Source: Cheiracanthium punctorium
Taxonomy: Eukaryota; Arthropoda; Arachnida; Araneae; Cheiracanthiidae
DNA length: 64,000 nt
Reading direction: 5' to 3'
NCBI GenBank assembly: GCA_038373885.1
Contig: JAWZYV010011607.1
Location: 124,001 to 188,000, forward strand
The notes beneath the pieces are model-generated. The model was not told where the DNA came from, made no database searches, and saw nothing but the letters and a program-made list of their open reading frames with translations. The position numbers and the translations under genes were made by a program. Below, piece after piece: positions 31,701 to 41,419 of the stretch. Each line of letters starts with the position of its first letter. Position 1 is the first letter of the stretch.

Positions 31701-31851
31701 CCCTTATGCAATTTTTATGCATAGCAAATTAAAGTGTGAGTCAATCGTAAATGAAAAAAAAAATGTTCATTTAAACTATATATACAGCACACTCAATAAT
31801 TAATTTAAATAATAAAACACTTCGTCTGAATCTCACCCAAAGAATCTTCAT
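18180..31851 (-). CDS. Gene A: secreted Q/N/S/R-rich low-complexity protein
   Basis: Five exons: 31851-31837 (MKILW), 28434-28387, 27186-27145, 21331-20074, 18346-18180; stop TAA at 18182-18180, AATAAA 35 nt on. About 509 residues. MKILWILVAAVGFAAS is a clear signal peptide. The large exon (419 codons) is hydrophilic and low in hydrophobics, with two imperfect ~50-residue repeats (about residues 138-240) sharing FSG-E-Y, RSN-NQKS and DAR-D-D. It ends HSTSLLISG, and the last exon ends QTPYAQYMYTHPL. The first exon was placed by its Met-Lys start, GTGAGA donor and a TATA box 76 bp upstream. The 42-nt exon is supported because exons 2+3 (48+42 nt) equal the single 90-nt exon of paralogue B. Probably extracellular structural; exact role unknown. 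Introns are full of repeats, and a THAP gene lies antisense in intron 3. Confidence 0.78.
21340..22690. other. Gene A intron 3, left part
   Basis: No exon recognised. A hAT-like end, CAGTGGCGGATCCAG, lies at 22490 with no certain partner, and a B-box-like GGTTCGATTCC at 22731 suggests a SINE fragment. A microexon matching gene B exon 3 (24 nt) could hide in this intron but I did not find one. Confidence 0.4.
22780..22975. mobile_element. GC-ended miniature element (GGGCRCCGGCAG)
   Basis: The ends are ATGGGCACCGGCAGCATAGG on the left and ATGGGCGCCGGCAGAATATT on the right read inward. The interior has G- or C-runs and AACATGGTAACCATACGTTG. A second copy in the opposite orientation lies at 38065-38225. 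The short frames inside are chance. Confidence 0.6.
23100..23775 (-). repeat. Dispersed repeat with TTCCTATATCTATG, long copy
   Basis: On the minus strand it shares CTGCCACTATC, GGCAACAAG, ATTCCTATATCTATG and, about 330 bp further, TGGTAGTAGAGCC-CGG with the copy at 27840-28175, and its first part with the foldback at 15080-16140. A 93-codon minus frame (23772-23491) runs through it but the copies do not conserve it. It ends 72 bp before the start codon of the THAP gene, so it may supply that gene's promoter. Confidence 0.6.
23847..25105 (+). CDS. THAP-domain protein, 5' exons
   Basis: Two exons: 23847-23917 (ends in phase 2 at CAC AG|GTAATA) and 24910-25105 (AG acceptor, ends AAG|GTAAGC). 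The 89 residues form a C2CH zinc-coordinating THAP DNA-binding domain: C5, C10, C54 and H57 are the ligands, with the usual FHRFP (22-26), W36 and F58. The C-terminal signature reads VVLTIF (76-81), with Leu in place of the normal Pro. A good GT donor follows, so at least one more exon is expected; I did not find it before 31 kb. THAP proteins are sequence-specific DNA-binding factors, and some are domesticated P-element transposases, so a transposon gene fragment is possible. It lies antisense in gene A intron 3. Confidence 0.8.
24129..24160. repeat. (TA)n microsatellite
   Basis: Uninterrupted TA run of about 15 units inside the THAP gene intron. Confidence 0.95.
25299..25512. mobile_element. 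CACCCTCC miniature element, copy 2
   Basis: Long TIRs: CACCCTCCAAAGAAAGTATT and CACCCTCCAAAAAAAGTATT read inward, similarity continuing about 43 bp to AAATTTCCTA. It is 214 bp. It starts after TA (25297-25298) but ends before CA, so the target is unclear. Same family as 17833-18039. Confidence 0.75.
25513..27144. other. Gene A intron 3, right part
   Basis: AT-rich, no exon or element resolved between the CACCCTCC miniature and gene A exon 3. The THAP donor at 25106 has no acceptor that I could choose here. Confidence 0.4.
27840..28175 (+). repeat. Dispersed repeat with TTCCTATATCTATG, short copy
   Basis: Shares CTGCCACTATCGTG, GGCAACAAGTTTCC, CTAGTTCACTATTCCTATAT and ATGGTGGTAGAGTCCCCGG with the minus-strand copy at 23100-23775. 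It lies in gene A intron 2 (between exons 3 and 2). Confidence 0.6.
28715..28752. repeat. Poly(A) tract
   Basis: 38 consecutive A in gene A intron 1; may be the tail of a lost retroinsertion or assembly noise. Confidence 0.95.
28777..28983. mobile_element. hAT miniature element made of repeated end motifs
   Basis: Perfect TIRs TAGGGATGGACGCGAGACGA at both ends and a perfect 8-bp duplication CAAGCAAT (28769-28776, 28984-28991). The 207-bp body is mainly 5 direct copies of TTTTTGCGAGACGAGA separated by AGAGATTTACAGC or variants, that is, the inner part of its own TIR repeated. Confidence 0.9.
29001..29053. repeat. A-run, (ATT)n and poly(T) tract
   Basis: A run of 12 A, then six ATT units and about 21 T. 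Simple-sequence DNA in gene A intron 1. Confidence 0.9.
29393..29592 (-). mobile_element. tRNA-derived SINE, diverged copy
   Basis: Matches the SINE at 16417-16969: TCTAACGCACATTCACGTTAC and ACACCTGGAAAAAACC, then the decayed tRNA-like head (GGTAGATGGCTGATG on the minus strand). The B-box is damaged. Confidence 0.6.
29880..31760. mobile_element. ~1.9-kb TIR element with HTH-transposase remnant
   Basis: The left end has TTAATTTGCATAAGGGGCC, and the right end read inward has AATTGCATAAGGGGCCATCT. The same family gives inverted similarity between 31210-31730 and 35990-36480. The outer left segment (ACAGCTGCGGAAAA ... GTTCGTCGTATAGCAAAGTT) recurs at 35700 and 54580. A degenerate helix-turn-helix frame lies at 30900. 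It covers most of the 5' part of gene A intron 1, ending just short of exon 1. Confidence 0.55.
30900..31061 (+). pseudogene. Tc1/IS30-like HTH fragment
   Basis: The 53-codon frame contains KKGHIHAWKVEDVSFSEIGR followed by IRRHTSTASNSI, the pattern of transposase HTH domains (G-I-A...EG-S..EIGR.I.RH.STVSN.I). It ends at TAG and no catalytic domain follows. It fits the remnant transposase of the surrounding TIR element. Confidence 0.4.
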
Positions 31852-31926
31852 TGTCACAAACCGAAGAAAGGAAGAAGTTAAAAAGGCGACAAACCGACTT
31901 AATGCCAGACGATTGGAGTCTCTCTC

Positions 31927-31934
31927 TATTTATA
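31927..31934 (-). promoter_or_regulatory. TATA box of gene A
   Basis: TATAAATAGA on the minus strand, 76 bp before the start codon, about 30 bp before an initiator-like GGCATT near 31903. Gene B has the same TATAAATAGA. Confidence 0.65.
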
Positions 31935-32472
31935 CTAAACTCTGGCTTGCGAAATACGAAATCAAAACGACAGTGGACAACTTCCAGACGATTATTTTCT
32001 GCCTCATCGGTTCCATTGTAATTCACTCCTCAGTTCATCAAATATCCAGCATGGACGGAGCCTTGAACTAAGCCTAGTTTAACAGAGAACAAAACGTTGA
32101 TAGATGTTCTACTTTGTCATCTCCGTCTGGTGTACGAATATCCCTGAGGTGTACGAAAATGCTGAAATGAAAAAAACAGGATGACAGAAGAAAAACGAGA
32201 GGCATTCTAAAACTAACAGGTATGCGGGCTTGCTACTAGGTATCTAATTTTCTCTGAAAACGATATAGCGGGATCGAAATTCTTGCCCTTGATATAGGGA
32301 TCGCAAGCCATTTTATGCCACTTTATGGTATCAGTGTTGCACTCTCTCATCTTATTGGTCTTTGGATCTAGAGATGCAGAGATTTGGGGGTGGGGGGGGG
32401 CAGTTGACGCTGGCAAAATATATTGGAAATTAAATTTTACTCCACTTAGCCGATGGTAAAGTAGTATTTTAA

Positions 32473-32885
32473 CCCTTTGAGGCGCAACCCTTTCCCAATG
32501 CTGAAGAAAGGGCAGCCGTTGCCGCACAGCCAGCTGAGTCAAAAAAAAAGGGTCTAGAAGATCTGTGGCACGCGATGAACGTTTCGATCGTCCGCCCTCT
32601 TGCTGGTAGTTAAGTCGAGCGACGGCAACGTCTGCCCTTTTTTCAGCATTGGGCAATCTATCCAGCTGTCCTCGCATTCTTCCATTTTTCAGCAGGTGTC
32701 AGTGCTGTTTAAAAATAATCGTGACCATTTTTTTTACGGCAAATGACGTGCTAAAAAGTAAAGGATTTTCGTGGAGCTCTGTCAGCCGCAACTTTTATAG
32801 AAATCAAATCTATTCTTCGTGACTGGCAACAGTCAAAACGTCCGAGTTTGGTGTGCCGAGAGTGGGAACACTGCGCGTTAAAGGG
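32473..32885. mobile_element. piggyBac-like miniature element (CCCTTTRA), full copy
   Basis: TTAA flanks both ends (32469-32472, 32886-32889). The ends read inward are CCCTTTGAGGCGCAACCC and CCCTTTAACGCGCAGTGTTC. It is 413 bp; the 154-codon minus-strand frame crossing it is not conserved among copies. Other copies: 40859, 53640 and 58862. Confidence 0.8.
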
Positions 32886-33069
32886 TTAAATGCGTGGGTG
32901 TGTACGTGAACCGGCCATCAGTAATGAATTTTTAGCACTTTCCTACAAAGAGATGGGTACGGGCTCGCTCATTTTTTTAAAGTCCGAGTCCGAAATTTCA
33001 GCTAATAGATAAATTAATTATGTTGCTGTGAGTGACTATGGCAACGCTACACTAGAGCGATCTGCCAAG

Positions 33070-33235
33070 GATGGATGCCTTGGTAGGGGATGTATGGGGA
33101 TGCCTTGGTAGGAGGACTTTCTAAGGGGTTCTAACGCGTATCCACGTTACATCTGGGGAAAACCTACCAAAACTCCAGACCTTTAGATTGACAGACGCGC
33201 GATGGGACCCGAACCCGGGACCTTTACACAAAATA
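33070..33235 (-). mobile_element. tRNA-derived SINE, truncated copy
   Basis: Close to the SINE at 16417: GATGCCTTGGTAGGAGGACT and GGTTCTAACGCGTATCCACG on the plus strand, ending in the head with B-box GGTTCGGGTCCC (minus). The A-box side is missing. Confidence 0.75.
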
Positions 33236-33455
33236 GATAAATTAAATAGACAGGAAAAATAGATAAATAGATAAATTAAAGTCAATTCCTTCGTTCATAG
33301 AATATCATAAATTTTGCCGTTTGTGCAAATTAAAGAGAAATCTAATAGCAAACTCTTAATGCACTTTCTGATTCTTTTTATTCAAGTTTTACAAAAAATA
33401 ATAATTAGTTTATTTCTCGCAGGAATCACTTTTTAATTTGTTTGTTAGTGAATTA

Positions 33456-34403
33456 CCCAGACAGCACATAAGCTTAAATCAAGCTTGACATTTCTTTGAA
33501 TTTGACCTATTAATACAAGCTTGACAGTTCAATTCATTTTAAGCTTGCAGCAAGCTTGGAGATAACAAAAAAATGAGTCCTTTGAACTGTCAAGCTTGAA
33601 TACAACTTGATGACTGCTTGATTTGGAAAGCCACATCTACATAATAAATAATTTATTATCAGTCATAAATGTATTTGACCATAGAATTAAGAAAAAAAGA
33701 TTCTATATGTCTCCAAATATTGAAATTCTTCAAAATAAAATAGAAATATAGTACAACATTGATTTCAAAATCAGTCGTTTGTCTCGATTTTGGCCAATAC
33801 TGCCCAACATGAGTGTTGCGATACTGAAAGTTTTAAAACGTGTGCTGCTTTTAAGTTTATAGTATGCTTATTTCCCTATTAGTAGAGTCTATAAATCACA
33901 CATAACATTATTTTAATTTTGATTGATCCCATGGAAAAATAAAAGAAGCAGATTGCCAATAGTGATCAATCTCGCCAAAAATCGGCGTGACAACCATAAC
34001 AGTCACTCCAAACTTTAGTCAATGTTAACGCGAGAGAGATTTTCATGGTGGTTAGGACGCTGGCTTCCTACGCCTTAGGTCCCGAGATCATTCCAGCCGC
34101 GGTCGCTAGACGGAAACAGATTAAAGTAACCTGGGGTTTTAGCGTAGAGAAGGAAAATGCGTGAAAAAATAAAATATATATGGTGCGAGTTCGCCAACCG
34201 GCGCCCCATGTATTAAGAATTTTTTTTTGGAAAAATTTTTAAGTTTGAATTAAGCTTGATTTGGGCAAGTGTAAACTTGAACACTTGATTCAAGCTTGCT
34301 TATTAAGTTTACACGCATGAAATTTTCAAGCTTAATTTAAGTTTATTGACTTGATAAATCAAGCTTACTGCAAGTTTGATGCAAATTTGCTGTGCTGTCT
34401 GGG
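33456..34403. mobile_element. CCCAGACAGCACA element with AAGCTTGA-rich ends, TA target
   Basis: TIRs are CCCAGACAGCACA at both ends with TA on each side (33454-33455, 34404-34405). The first 170 bp and last 170 bp are packed with AAGCTTGA and its variants in both directions. The middle contains unrelated DNA and a SINE. It is 948 bp with no transposase frame. Same end style as 13158-14128 and 14526-14625. Confidence 0.7.
34030..34225 (+). mobile_element. tRNA-derived SINE inside the CCCAG element
   Basis: The head TGGTGGTTAGGACGCTGG is a good A-box, followed by GTCCCGAGATCATTCC where a B-box is expected (altered). An A-rich segment and GTTCGCCAACCGGCGCCCC lie downstream. Confidence 0.5.
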
Positions 34404-34439
34404 TAAGACCAATTGATTGCACTAGGGTCTTAGGCCTAT

Positions 34440-34620
34440 AGGGGGAATGCCCTCCGTGGGGGAATTTCTAAGGGATCCTAGCCCGTATTTACGTGAGGTT
34501 TCGGAGAAAACCACGGAAAACTCGAGCTAGGTCGACAGGCGCGACCGGGTTTGAATCTGTCACCTCCCTCCTTCCAGTTTCGAAAACAGAATCTCTCAAC
34601 CTCTGGCATTCAATTTTTAA
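34440..34620 (-). mobile_element. tRNA-derived SINE, diverged copy
   Basis: GGAATTTCTAAGGGATCCTA and GTATTTACGTGAGG on the plus strand parallel the SINE family body. The minus strand has a B-box-like GATTCAAACCCGG. Confidence 0.55.
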
Positions 34621-35774
34621 AATCCGTTCACAAGGAGTATGTTAAATAAAGGAGAAATTTCTCAAGAGCCCGAACACAAACGGGAACTACAGAACCCGAG
34701 CCCGGTTTGGGCCCGTCTCATCTCTATTTTCTATGAGGTTGAAAAGCGCTAATGATTTCAGTTTGTCTGTCCGTCCGCGCTTTAACTGTCGTAAACATGC
34801 ATAGATTGCTACTGTTACGAATTTCCAGGGCAATCCGCTGTTCAGGGATTTAAAATTCGTATTCTACGAGTCAAATAGTTAAATTTTGCATTTTGTTTGC
34901 ATCAAAATCGGTTAACTAGAACTCGAGATATGGAGTTTTGGGTTTCCCCCATTGATTTATGTAGGGTTTTCTAGAAATCTCGAGAAATATTGCTTGTAGG
35001 CCTTAGCTAACACCCCTTTTGGGGACTTATTTTTGGGCCCAATTTGGCGATATTTCGCCAAGAAGTCGCCAATATTTCGGTCATTTGGTGCGATTTTCCC
35101 ACTGGCGCTTGTAAAGCTAGTGCATTAGCATTACATAATAGCCTATTATTGCTCTATTACGTAATTAAAACTCGCGCTTTACGGGGATCTTTTGAGAAAC
35201 AGTTTCTTCCAGAAATTTCTAATACCATTTGCGTTATCTATAAAAAGAAGCGGGCTGCCCCGGTCCATTTTGTCTTGCCTCTGCTTGATCATAGAGCAGA
35301 TGTCCGTGAGAACTTAAGGATTTGTATTGATGCTGTAGAAGCGGTATTTTCGTTTGTTTTAAAAGCCTTGTTTAAAAATGCTGTGTGTAAATTCTTCATT
35401 GCTGAGTTTTGAGGGACTGTTTACGATTTCCCTGGTAAGATTCAACTGTATGTATGCGTCTGGAAGTTTTTTATTTTGTGTAAGAAATACAGCATTTGTG
35501 AAAGCTTTGGTACTGAACGGACTGCTATAAACAAGCTACTGGCCGTTAGTGCCTGTGATTTTTGTACAGCTGATTGTTAGTTTTAGAAGTAATAGTAAGA
35601 AGTTTTAGAAGTAATAAAGTTCGTATTCTATCCTGACAAGTGGACTCTGCAACACTATGAAATTATGTTATTCCTGTGTACTGTTCGTGGGGGGGGGGGG
35701 CAACCTTGCACTTTATTCGACCGTCTTTCGTCGTACAGCAAAGTTTTTACCAATCGTTTACAATTACCGTACAG
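34621..35774. other. Unclassified repeat-like DNA
   Basis: A segment at 34750-34940 (GTCTGTCCGTCCGCGCTTTAA, AATCGGTTAACTAGAACTCG) resembles LINE-end or repeat DNA, with a partial match near 51795. An open stretch from 35046 to 35410 has no ATG near its start. The part from about 35690 belongs to the TIR family seen at 29880. Confidence 0.4.
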
Positions 35775-35946
35775 CAGTGGCGTAGCCAGAAATTTTTCTT
35801 GGGGGGGGTTACGACTACTGCAATTCACATATATGTATGCGTGTGTGTGATAGGCGTGTAAAGAATATACATTTTGTATGGCAAAAAAATCCTCGTGGGG
35901 GGGAGGGGTTGTGACCCCCCTATCCCCCCCCTTGGCTACGCCACTG
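35775..35946. mobile_element. hAT miniature (CAGTGGCGTAGCCAG), copy 1
   Basis: Both ends read CAGTGGCGTAGCCA inward. The flanks CCGTACAG and ACGTACAG match at 7 of 8. G-runs and C-runs lie just inside the ends. It splits a copy of the 29880 family: ACAGCAAAGTT...CCGTACAG resumes as TTTAATTTGCTACCC. Confidence 0.85.
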
Positions 35947-35989
35947 ACGTACAGTTTAATTTGCTACCCATAAAATGTGTATAAGGAGC

Positions 35990-36480
35990 CATCTCCATAT
36001 TTAAATACTCACTAACTTTTTTTTCTAATATGAACGCCCAGATTTCACTTCATATTTCAAAAATTTAGCTCATTTTAACCCTTGATTCCAATATTCAAAA
36101 TGTTTGAACTAAAAAGGAATGAGTTAGGAGCTTATAAAAATCCCCCCCCCCCCCCTCTGCGTTAAAATATTTTTTTATACTTCGGCTCATATTTAATATT
36201 GATCTTAAGAAGTTGATTTTCCCCTTACTATTAGAACTTAACTGCCCAAACATAATTTACAATTAATGCAATTTTTTAAAGTATGTATTATTATAATTTT
36301 TTAATATGAATTATGATATTAATAAACGAAAAAAAATATGAATAGTGACCTAATCAAATGTCAGTAGAAAAAGATGCAGAAAATTATTTTACATGACTGT
36401 GCAAAATTCCGAATTTTTATATTCAGTATTTTAATTTACATTAATTAAAATGTCTTTTTTCATGAGTTAAGGGACTATAT
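35990..36480. repeat. Inverted relative of 31210-31730
   Basis: ATAAGGAGCCATCTCCATAT, AGATTTCACTTCATATTTCA and AAAATTTAGCTCATTTTAAC appear here on the plus strand and on the minus strand of 31210-31730. It is a decayed copy of the 1.9-kb TIR element, with a long T/A-rich region to 37180 in which I see nothing more. Confidence 0.65.
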
Positions 36481-37180
36481 GCAAATTTTTTGAATTGACA
36501 ATTTTTTGAAAAATTTCGTTTAAAAAATATAAATTAGATTTTTTTTTTTTTTTTTTTGTACAAAAACAGTAAACGTTAGTGATATTTGAAAAGAAAAAGT
36601 AAATAAATGAAAAAAAAACATGCAAAGCGCATGAATTAAAATTTTGAAATATTTTTATAATTTTTATGATAACGTTAGCACAGTTAGAGTATCAACTATG
36701 AAAATAAATTTAAAAAACGGTGATAACTTGATCGGTTGGAGAACAATCCTAAAGTATGAACGTGGGTGCATCGTTCGGCGTTTTTACCTTTGTTAAGTAA
36801 AGCTCACCCTGATTTGCGAATTACATCTCTTTAGATGGATATTAATACGTTTTTGGATAGCTGAATAATGGGATAAAATTTATTTGTAATTTGTATGCTG
36901 ACTGTCATTATCTGTTTCGAAATAAATAACATTTTTTGAAAGGAAACATGTAAATTAAAAATGAAAAAAATATATGTAATAGCTCGTCAATTTAAATCTT
37001 AAAGTAGTTTTGTACTTTTTATGATTATGTTAGCTTAGTTAGTTTCAGCTATGAAAATAAATTAAAATGCAACCCATTTAATTAGTACATTTTTTTTAAA
37101 TTTGCACTTATGTCAAATTTTGAGTTATTAAAAAAATTAAAATTCCATTTTCTCAAAAACTATTGATTTTCGGTCATATA

Positions 37181-37621
37181 CAGGGTGAAACTAAACTCTT
37201 GGGCAAAACTTTAAGGGGTAATAGGGCACATAATAAGGAATCAGAATCCTATAGCAACGTGGGGTCGGCAACGTCGTCTTCGTATAGCTGTTAATAATCA
37301 CTTCCGAAAAAGTGCTGAAACAACAGTGCACTTGGCGACCCTTGTTCGTCAGAAACTCATGTATTTTTCTCCGAAAACAGAAGACTCAAATGGATAGTTG
37401 AAAAAGTTTATTTTATTTCAAGGATGAAATTTTCGGAGACGAGCCTATTGCTTATGAAATTTGGTTAAGAAATGAGACGGACGCTTCAGTGCTTTTCCAA
37501 AAGTGATTATTGCAGGGTAAGTTAAAACTGCCTTTCACCCCAGATTGCTATGTAATTACGATTCCTTATTGTGTGCCCCATCACCCCTTAAAGTTTTCCC
37601 CAAGAGTTTAGATTCACCCTG
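37181..37621. mobile_element. CAGGGTG miniature element, TA target, long TIRs
   Basis: TIRs of about 60 bp start CAGGGTGAAACTAAACTCTT and CAGGGTGAATCTAAACTCTT, and continue through AACTTTAAGGGG to AATAAGGAATC. TA flanks both ends. It is 441 bp with no frame. Fits a mariner-mobilised miniature. Confidence 0.8.
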
Positions 37622-38064
37622 TATATGGGGATTAAAATTGTAGCATTTTGGCTCCCGTACGACGTCTTACCAGGAATACGTCGAGTTAGCAGTAACCCTT
37701 TATTTATGATAAAAATGTCATTTTAATCTCCTTGAAAATATGTCAACGATAGGGATTTTGCAGCTACTAGAAATTTGTCGCCCAGGGCGGGAGCCCCCCT
37801 GTCCCAATTTGTCGCCCAGGGCGGGAGCCCCCCCCTGTCCCCCATTCAACGCCACTGCCTTCATGGGCTGAAAAAAACATTAAGAGCGATCGGGGAAAAA
37901 CTGTGTTACTTGTACTGTACGTAACTGGAAAATAAATGCATAGTTTTACAGCAGAGATATGTAAGAAAATAAAGATTATCTACACTCGCCAACGAGACTG
38001 CAGTTATTATTAATCTATTGTTCATGTTATGGTCCATATTTTACTTACATTTATTGCTTTTGGC

Positions 38065-38225
38065 CCATGGGCTTCGGCAGAAAATTTTCTAGGGGGTCAA
38101 AGACTTCATATGGTTACTTTGTAAAAGAAGTGCAAAAAGCAAGTGGTAAAAACGGCATTCAAAATACAGGGGGGAAGGCTAGTGCCCCCCCCCCCCTCCT
38201 TTGCCCTATGCTGCCTATGCCCATG
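38065..38225. mobile_element. GC-ended miniature element, second copy
   Basis: Matches 22780-22975 in inverse orientation: ATGGGCTTCGGCAGAAAATT at the left, GCCCTATGCTGCCTATGCCC at the right, with AAAGACTTCATATGGTTACT inside and a run of 14 C before the end. Confidence 0.6.
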
Positions 38226-38554
38226 TTTTCGCCCGTTTATTCGTTTGGTTTTAATTAACGATCTTGAAAAGTGTTACAATATGTTATACATTGCTTCCAT
38301 TTTTCAGTGAAAAGGTTTTAGCTACTGTTTATTTACAATGCGATTACGATTAGTGAAACATAAAACATTTGCAGTAAAATGATGAACTAAAGTTTTTAAT
38401 CTAAGCAACTGAATGAAATCATTTTTACTTTTTACTTCATACAATTAATTTTCTTCATACATTAAAAATTAATTTTAAATCGAATCTTTTCGCTGTCTTA
38501 ACGAATGCAACTTTAATGATATTTTCTAGCTGTAAATGCTTTTGATTTTTTGTC

Positions 38555-38591
<37 letters not shown>

Positions 38592-39426
38592 TATTATTCT
38601 TCTCCGAATGAAAAAGTGAAAACATATAAAACCAGATAAATATTAAATTTAGATTTGTTAAGTTTGTGACAACGGAAAAAAAAGTTGCTTTAATCGACTT
38701 TTTAAGTTCCATATTTCTGACATCTCGGAATATCACTTACAGTTTTATTTTATTGTCTAGCTACAAGGAGAACCCAATCAAGGCAATTGTGGGCCCTGGG
38801 TATAACAAAAACATTAAGAACCCAATAACACCCTCCCCTTTTCCGAAAAAGAAAAGTTATGATTTGCATATTCTGAAAAGATTTAAATTGCTTTCTCTCT
38901 TTTTTTTTAATGCTATGGATTAAAATTACTTTATACAAGTGTAAAATATTTTCTCTATTCATACTTCCTAATTCAAAAATAATGTAACTTTTATGAATTT
39001 TTATGATTTAATTGTAAGGTTTTGGGGGCCTAAAAATATGTGGGTCCTGGGTAAGTGCACCTTTTGCACTTGTAGCAATACTGCACTGACTGAAATACGG
39101 ATATCCAGTAAAAATTTCATTTTTTTTTTTTCGTTCAATCTCTTTTTTCTCTTACTTTTTCTTTTATAGGGTTGAAAGGGACTATTGTATAATGAAAATT
39201 TTGAAACCAAAGTTTAAAAAAAAAAATTACACATTTTTAAGTCTCCGATTACGAAAATCAGGTTTAATGGGTTTTTTTTATGTGTGAGCCTTTTATAACC
39301 TGATCATAAAAATGGGTAATAGCATTGAAAAACGGCCGCCAAAAAATTGTCTACGTCCTTAAAAAAATTAAATTCTAGTTGTGAGCTTTAAGCATAATGG
39401 TAAAATAAGAGACAGAAATAAATATA
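38226..39426. other. AT-rich intergenic, no gene
   Basis: Holds a 29-A tract at 38560-38588 and a diverged repeat with GGGCCCTGGGTATAAC (38789). No exon, RNA gene or paired TIR recognised. Confidence 0.45.
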
Positions 39427-39577
39427 CCGTATTGGCCCGAATATAAAGCGATATTTTTTAACTAATCATTTCCCATTAAAGACCTGACTCGCGCTTAATT
39501 TCGAAGCCTAAATACAGGATTTTTTAAACTAGCTTGCTGGAAAATTTCAGGGTCCCGTTATATTCGGGCTAATACGG
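39427..39577. mobile_element. TA-flanked 151-bp miniature element
   Basis: TIRs are CCGTATTGGCCCGAATATAA and CCGTATTAGCCCGAATATAA read inward. TA lies on both sides (39425-39426, 39578-39579). No frame. Mariner-type target. Confidence 0.85.
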
Positions 39578-39686
39578 TAACAATAATGAACATTGTCAGG
39601 ATTATTTCATGTTGACTGATACTTTATTCGATTGTTCGGTTATTTGAACTTCCATTAATCTGACAATGGTATTTACAATACAAAAT

Positions 39687-39689
<3 letters not shown>

Positions 39690-39724
<35 letters not shown>
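39690..39724. repeat. Poly(T) tract
   Basis: 35 consecutive T, followed by CCCCGTTCGCGAAATCCTCC...GAAATTTTGCACATACATG, which resembles the 3' end of a LINE-type or related repeat also seen at 56915. Confidence 0.9.
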
Positions 39725-40180
39725 CCCCGTTCGCGAAATCCTCCCACACCGTTCGACCAATCGGCTTGAAATTTTGCACATACATGTAAAATGTGATGGA
39801 AATACAGAATAACGAATTTTGACTTGCCATTATTGGTTTTTGAGTTATGGTGATAATAGATACATAAACTAAAGTCCTGAAAAGGATATTTTTCCGATTC
39901 ATGGGACTTCAAAACGTGTAAATTTAGGAAAAATTAAACTTTGTTTAGAAATGTAAAAAGAAAGAATGTAAAGAGAAGAAGTTTAGAAATGTAAAGAGAA
40001 AGTAAAAAGAAAGTGCGAATTTTATTTTATAGTTAGCTAATGAAATAATTGCTTATATAATTTTTTCTGATTCATCAAGGTTGATTAAGGTTGGTTGGTT
40101 GGTTACTCTCTCATAAAATTACTTTTTCGGATACGTTATGATAGGATTAATGAAAATACTTTCACATGTAGTATAGATAA

Positions 40181-41403
40181 GGTGACCATACGTCCCATTT
40201 TTAGATGACTTGACCGGTGTTCCCCAAGCTGTGCTTGGGGACACCGTAATGTCCTGTTTTTAGAAAATGTCCCCTGCAATTTCCCGTTTTTAGAAAGAGA
40301 GCAACCCACGGCAACAAATTTAATAAAGGTCGCTAAAAATCTAAAATCATCCAACGGCAGTGTCTGTTAAAAAAAAAAATAAATAAATAAAAATAAAAAA
40401 ATCCCCTAACCTCCCTCCCCTCTCGAGACGTAAAGAAAACGCCGGGGGAATGTATTGTTTTTGTGTTTGTTCTTTAAATGTTCTTTTTTTGTCAACTATT
40501 TAAATTTATTTAATTTTTATTTCTTTTTTTTTAAGTCCTGTTCCTCTTTTGCTTATGTTACCCCCTCTCCGATCTCCACTTTATTTTCTCTTTTCACTCT
40601 GGTTTTCTAAGAATTTTTTTCCTTCCGAATGACAACTTCCTTATTTCTGTGTGTCCTTTTGTTTACAGTTCTCACTTTCCTACGTTCCTGCCTTGTGTCG
40701 AATCGTGTTTTTGGGGTCGAAGAAGGGCCTACCCTTTGTACCACCCGAAACGTACGTCTTGCACTATTTTTTTAATAGTATACTGTTTTAGAAAGGTTTT
40801 TTTTTTCATTTTACTTTGAAATTAATATTGACATAAGCTTTTTCGCGCGTTTTCTTAACCCTTTAAAGCGCAGTGATCCCACTCTGGGAGCACCCAACTC
40901 TGGCGTTTTGACTGTTGCCAGTCACGAAGAATAGATTTGAATTCTATAAAAATAGTTGCGGGTGACATAGCTTCACGAGAATCCTTTACTTTTTAGCACG
41001 TCATTTCCCGTAAAAAAATTGTCACGATTATTTTTAACAGCACTGAGATATGCTGAAAAATGGAAGAACGCGAGAACAGCTGGGTAGATTGCCCAATGCT
41101 GAAAAAAGGGCAGCCGTTGCCATCGCTCGACTTAACTACCAGCAAGATGGCGGACGATCGAAACGTTCATCGCGTGCCACAGATCTAGAGACCCTTTTTT
41201 GACGACAGTGGACCTTTTTCCAGCATTGGGAAAGGGTTGCGTCTCAAAGGGTTAACAACTAAAAGATACCCAGACCTGAAATTCAGTCTCCCTACACTAT
41301 TACTTTAAAAACAGTAGATGTCTCGTTTTGAGGAAGAAAATAAATACACTATCACCGGAAAGTAGTAGATGTCCCGTTTTGAAGGAAAAAAATAAATGGT
41401 CAC
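40181..41403. mobile_element. GTGACCAT element carrying a piggyBac-like insertion
   Basis: GTGACCAT begins the left end and is inverted at the right end (ATGGTCAC, 41396-41403). Repeated CCCGTTTTTAGAAA and GTAGATGTCCCGTTTTGAAG words lie inside. A second copy at 53830-54572 aligns in the same order but lacks the internal 393-bp element. The transposon class is not certain; the ends resemble hAT termini. Confidence 0.6.
40859..41251. mobile_element. piggyBac-like miniature element (CCCTTTRA), nested copy
   Basis: Ends CCCTTTAAAGCGCAGTG and CCCTTTGAGACGCAACCC read inward; TTAA on both sides (40855-40858, 41252-41255). The related host repeat at 54400-54430 has a single TTAA (54412-54415) in the same context, TTTTC-TTAA-CAACTAAAAG, so it preserves the empty site. 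Confidence 0.9.
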
Positions 41404-41419
41404 GTTAAGTATAAAGCAT

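Noticed and set aside
32213..32677. 154-codon minus-strand frame
   Set aside because: It lies mostly within a TTAA-flanked miniature element, and the other three copies of that element do not keep the frame open.
35046..35412. About 120-codon plus-strand open stretch
   Set aside because: No ATG near its start, no recognised domain, and it sits between repeat-derived segments. A retroelement fragment is possible but unsupported.
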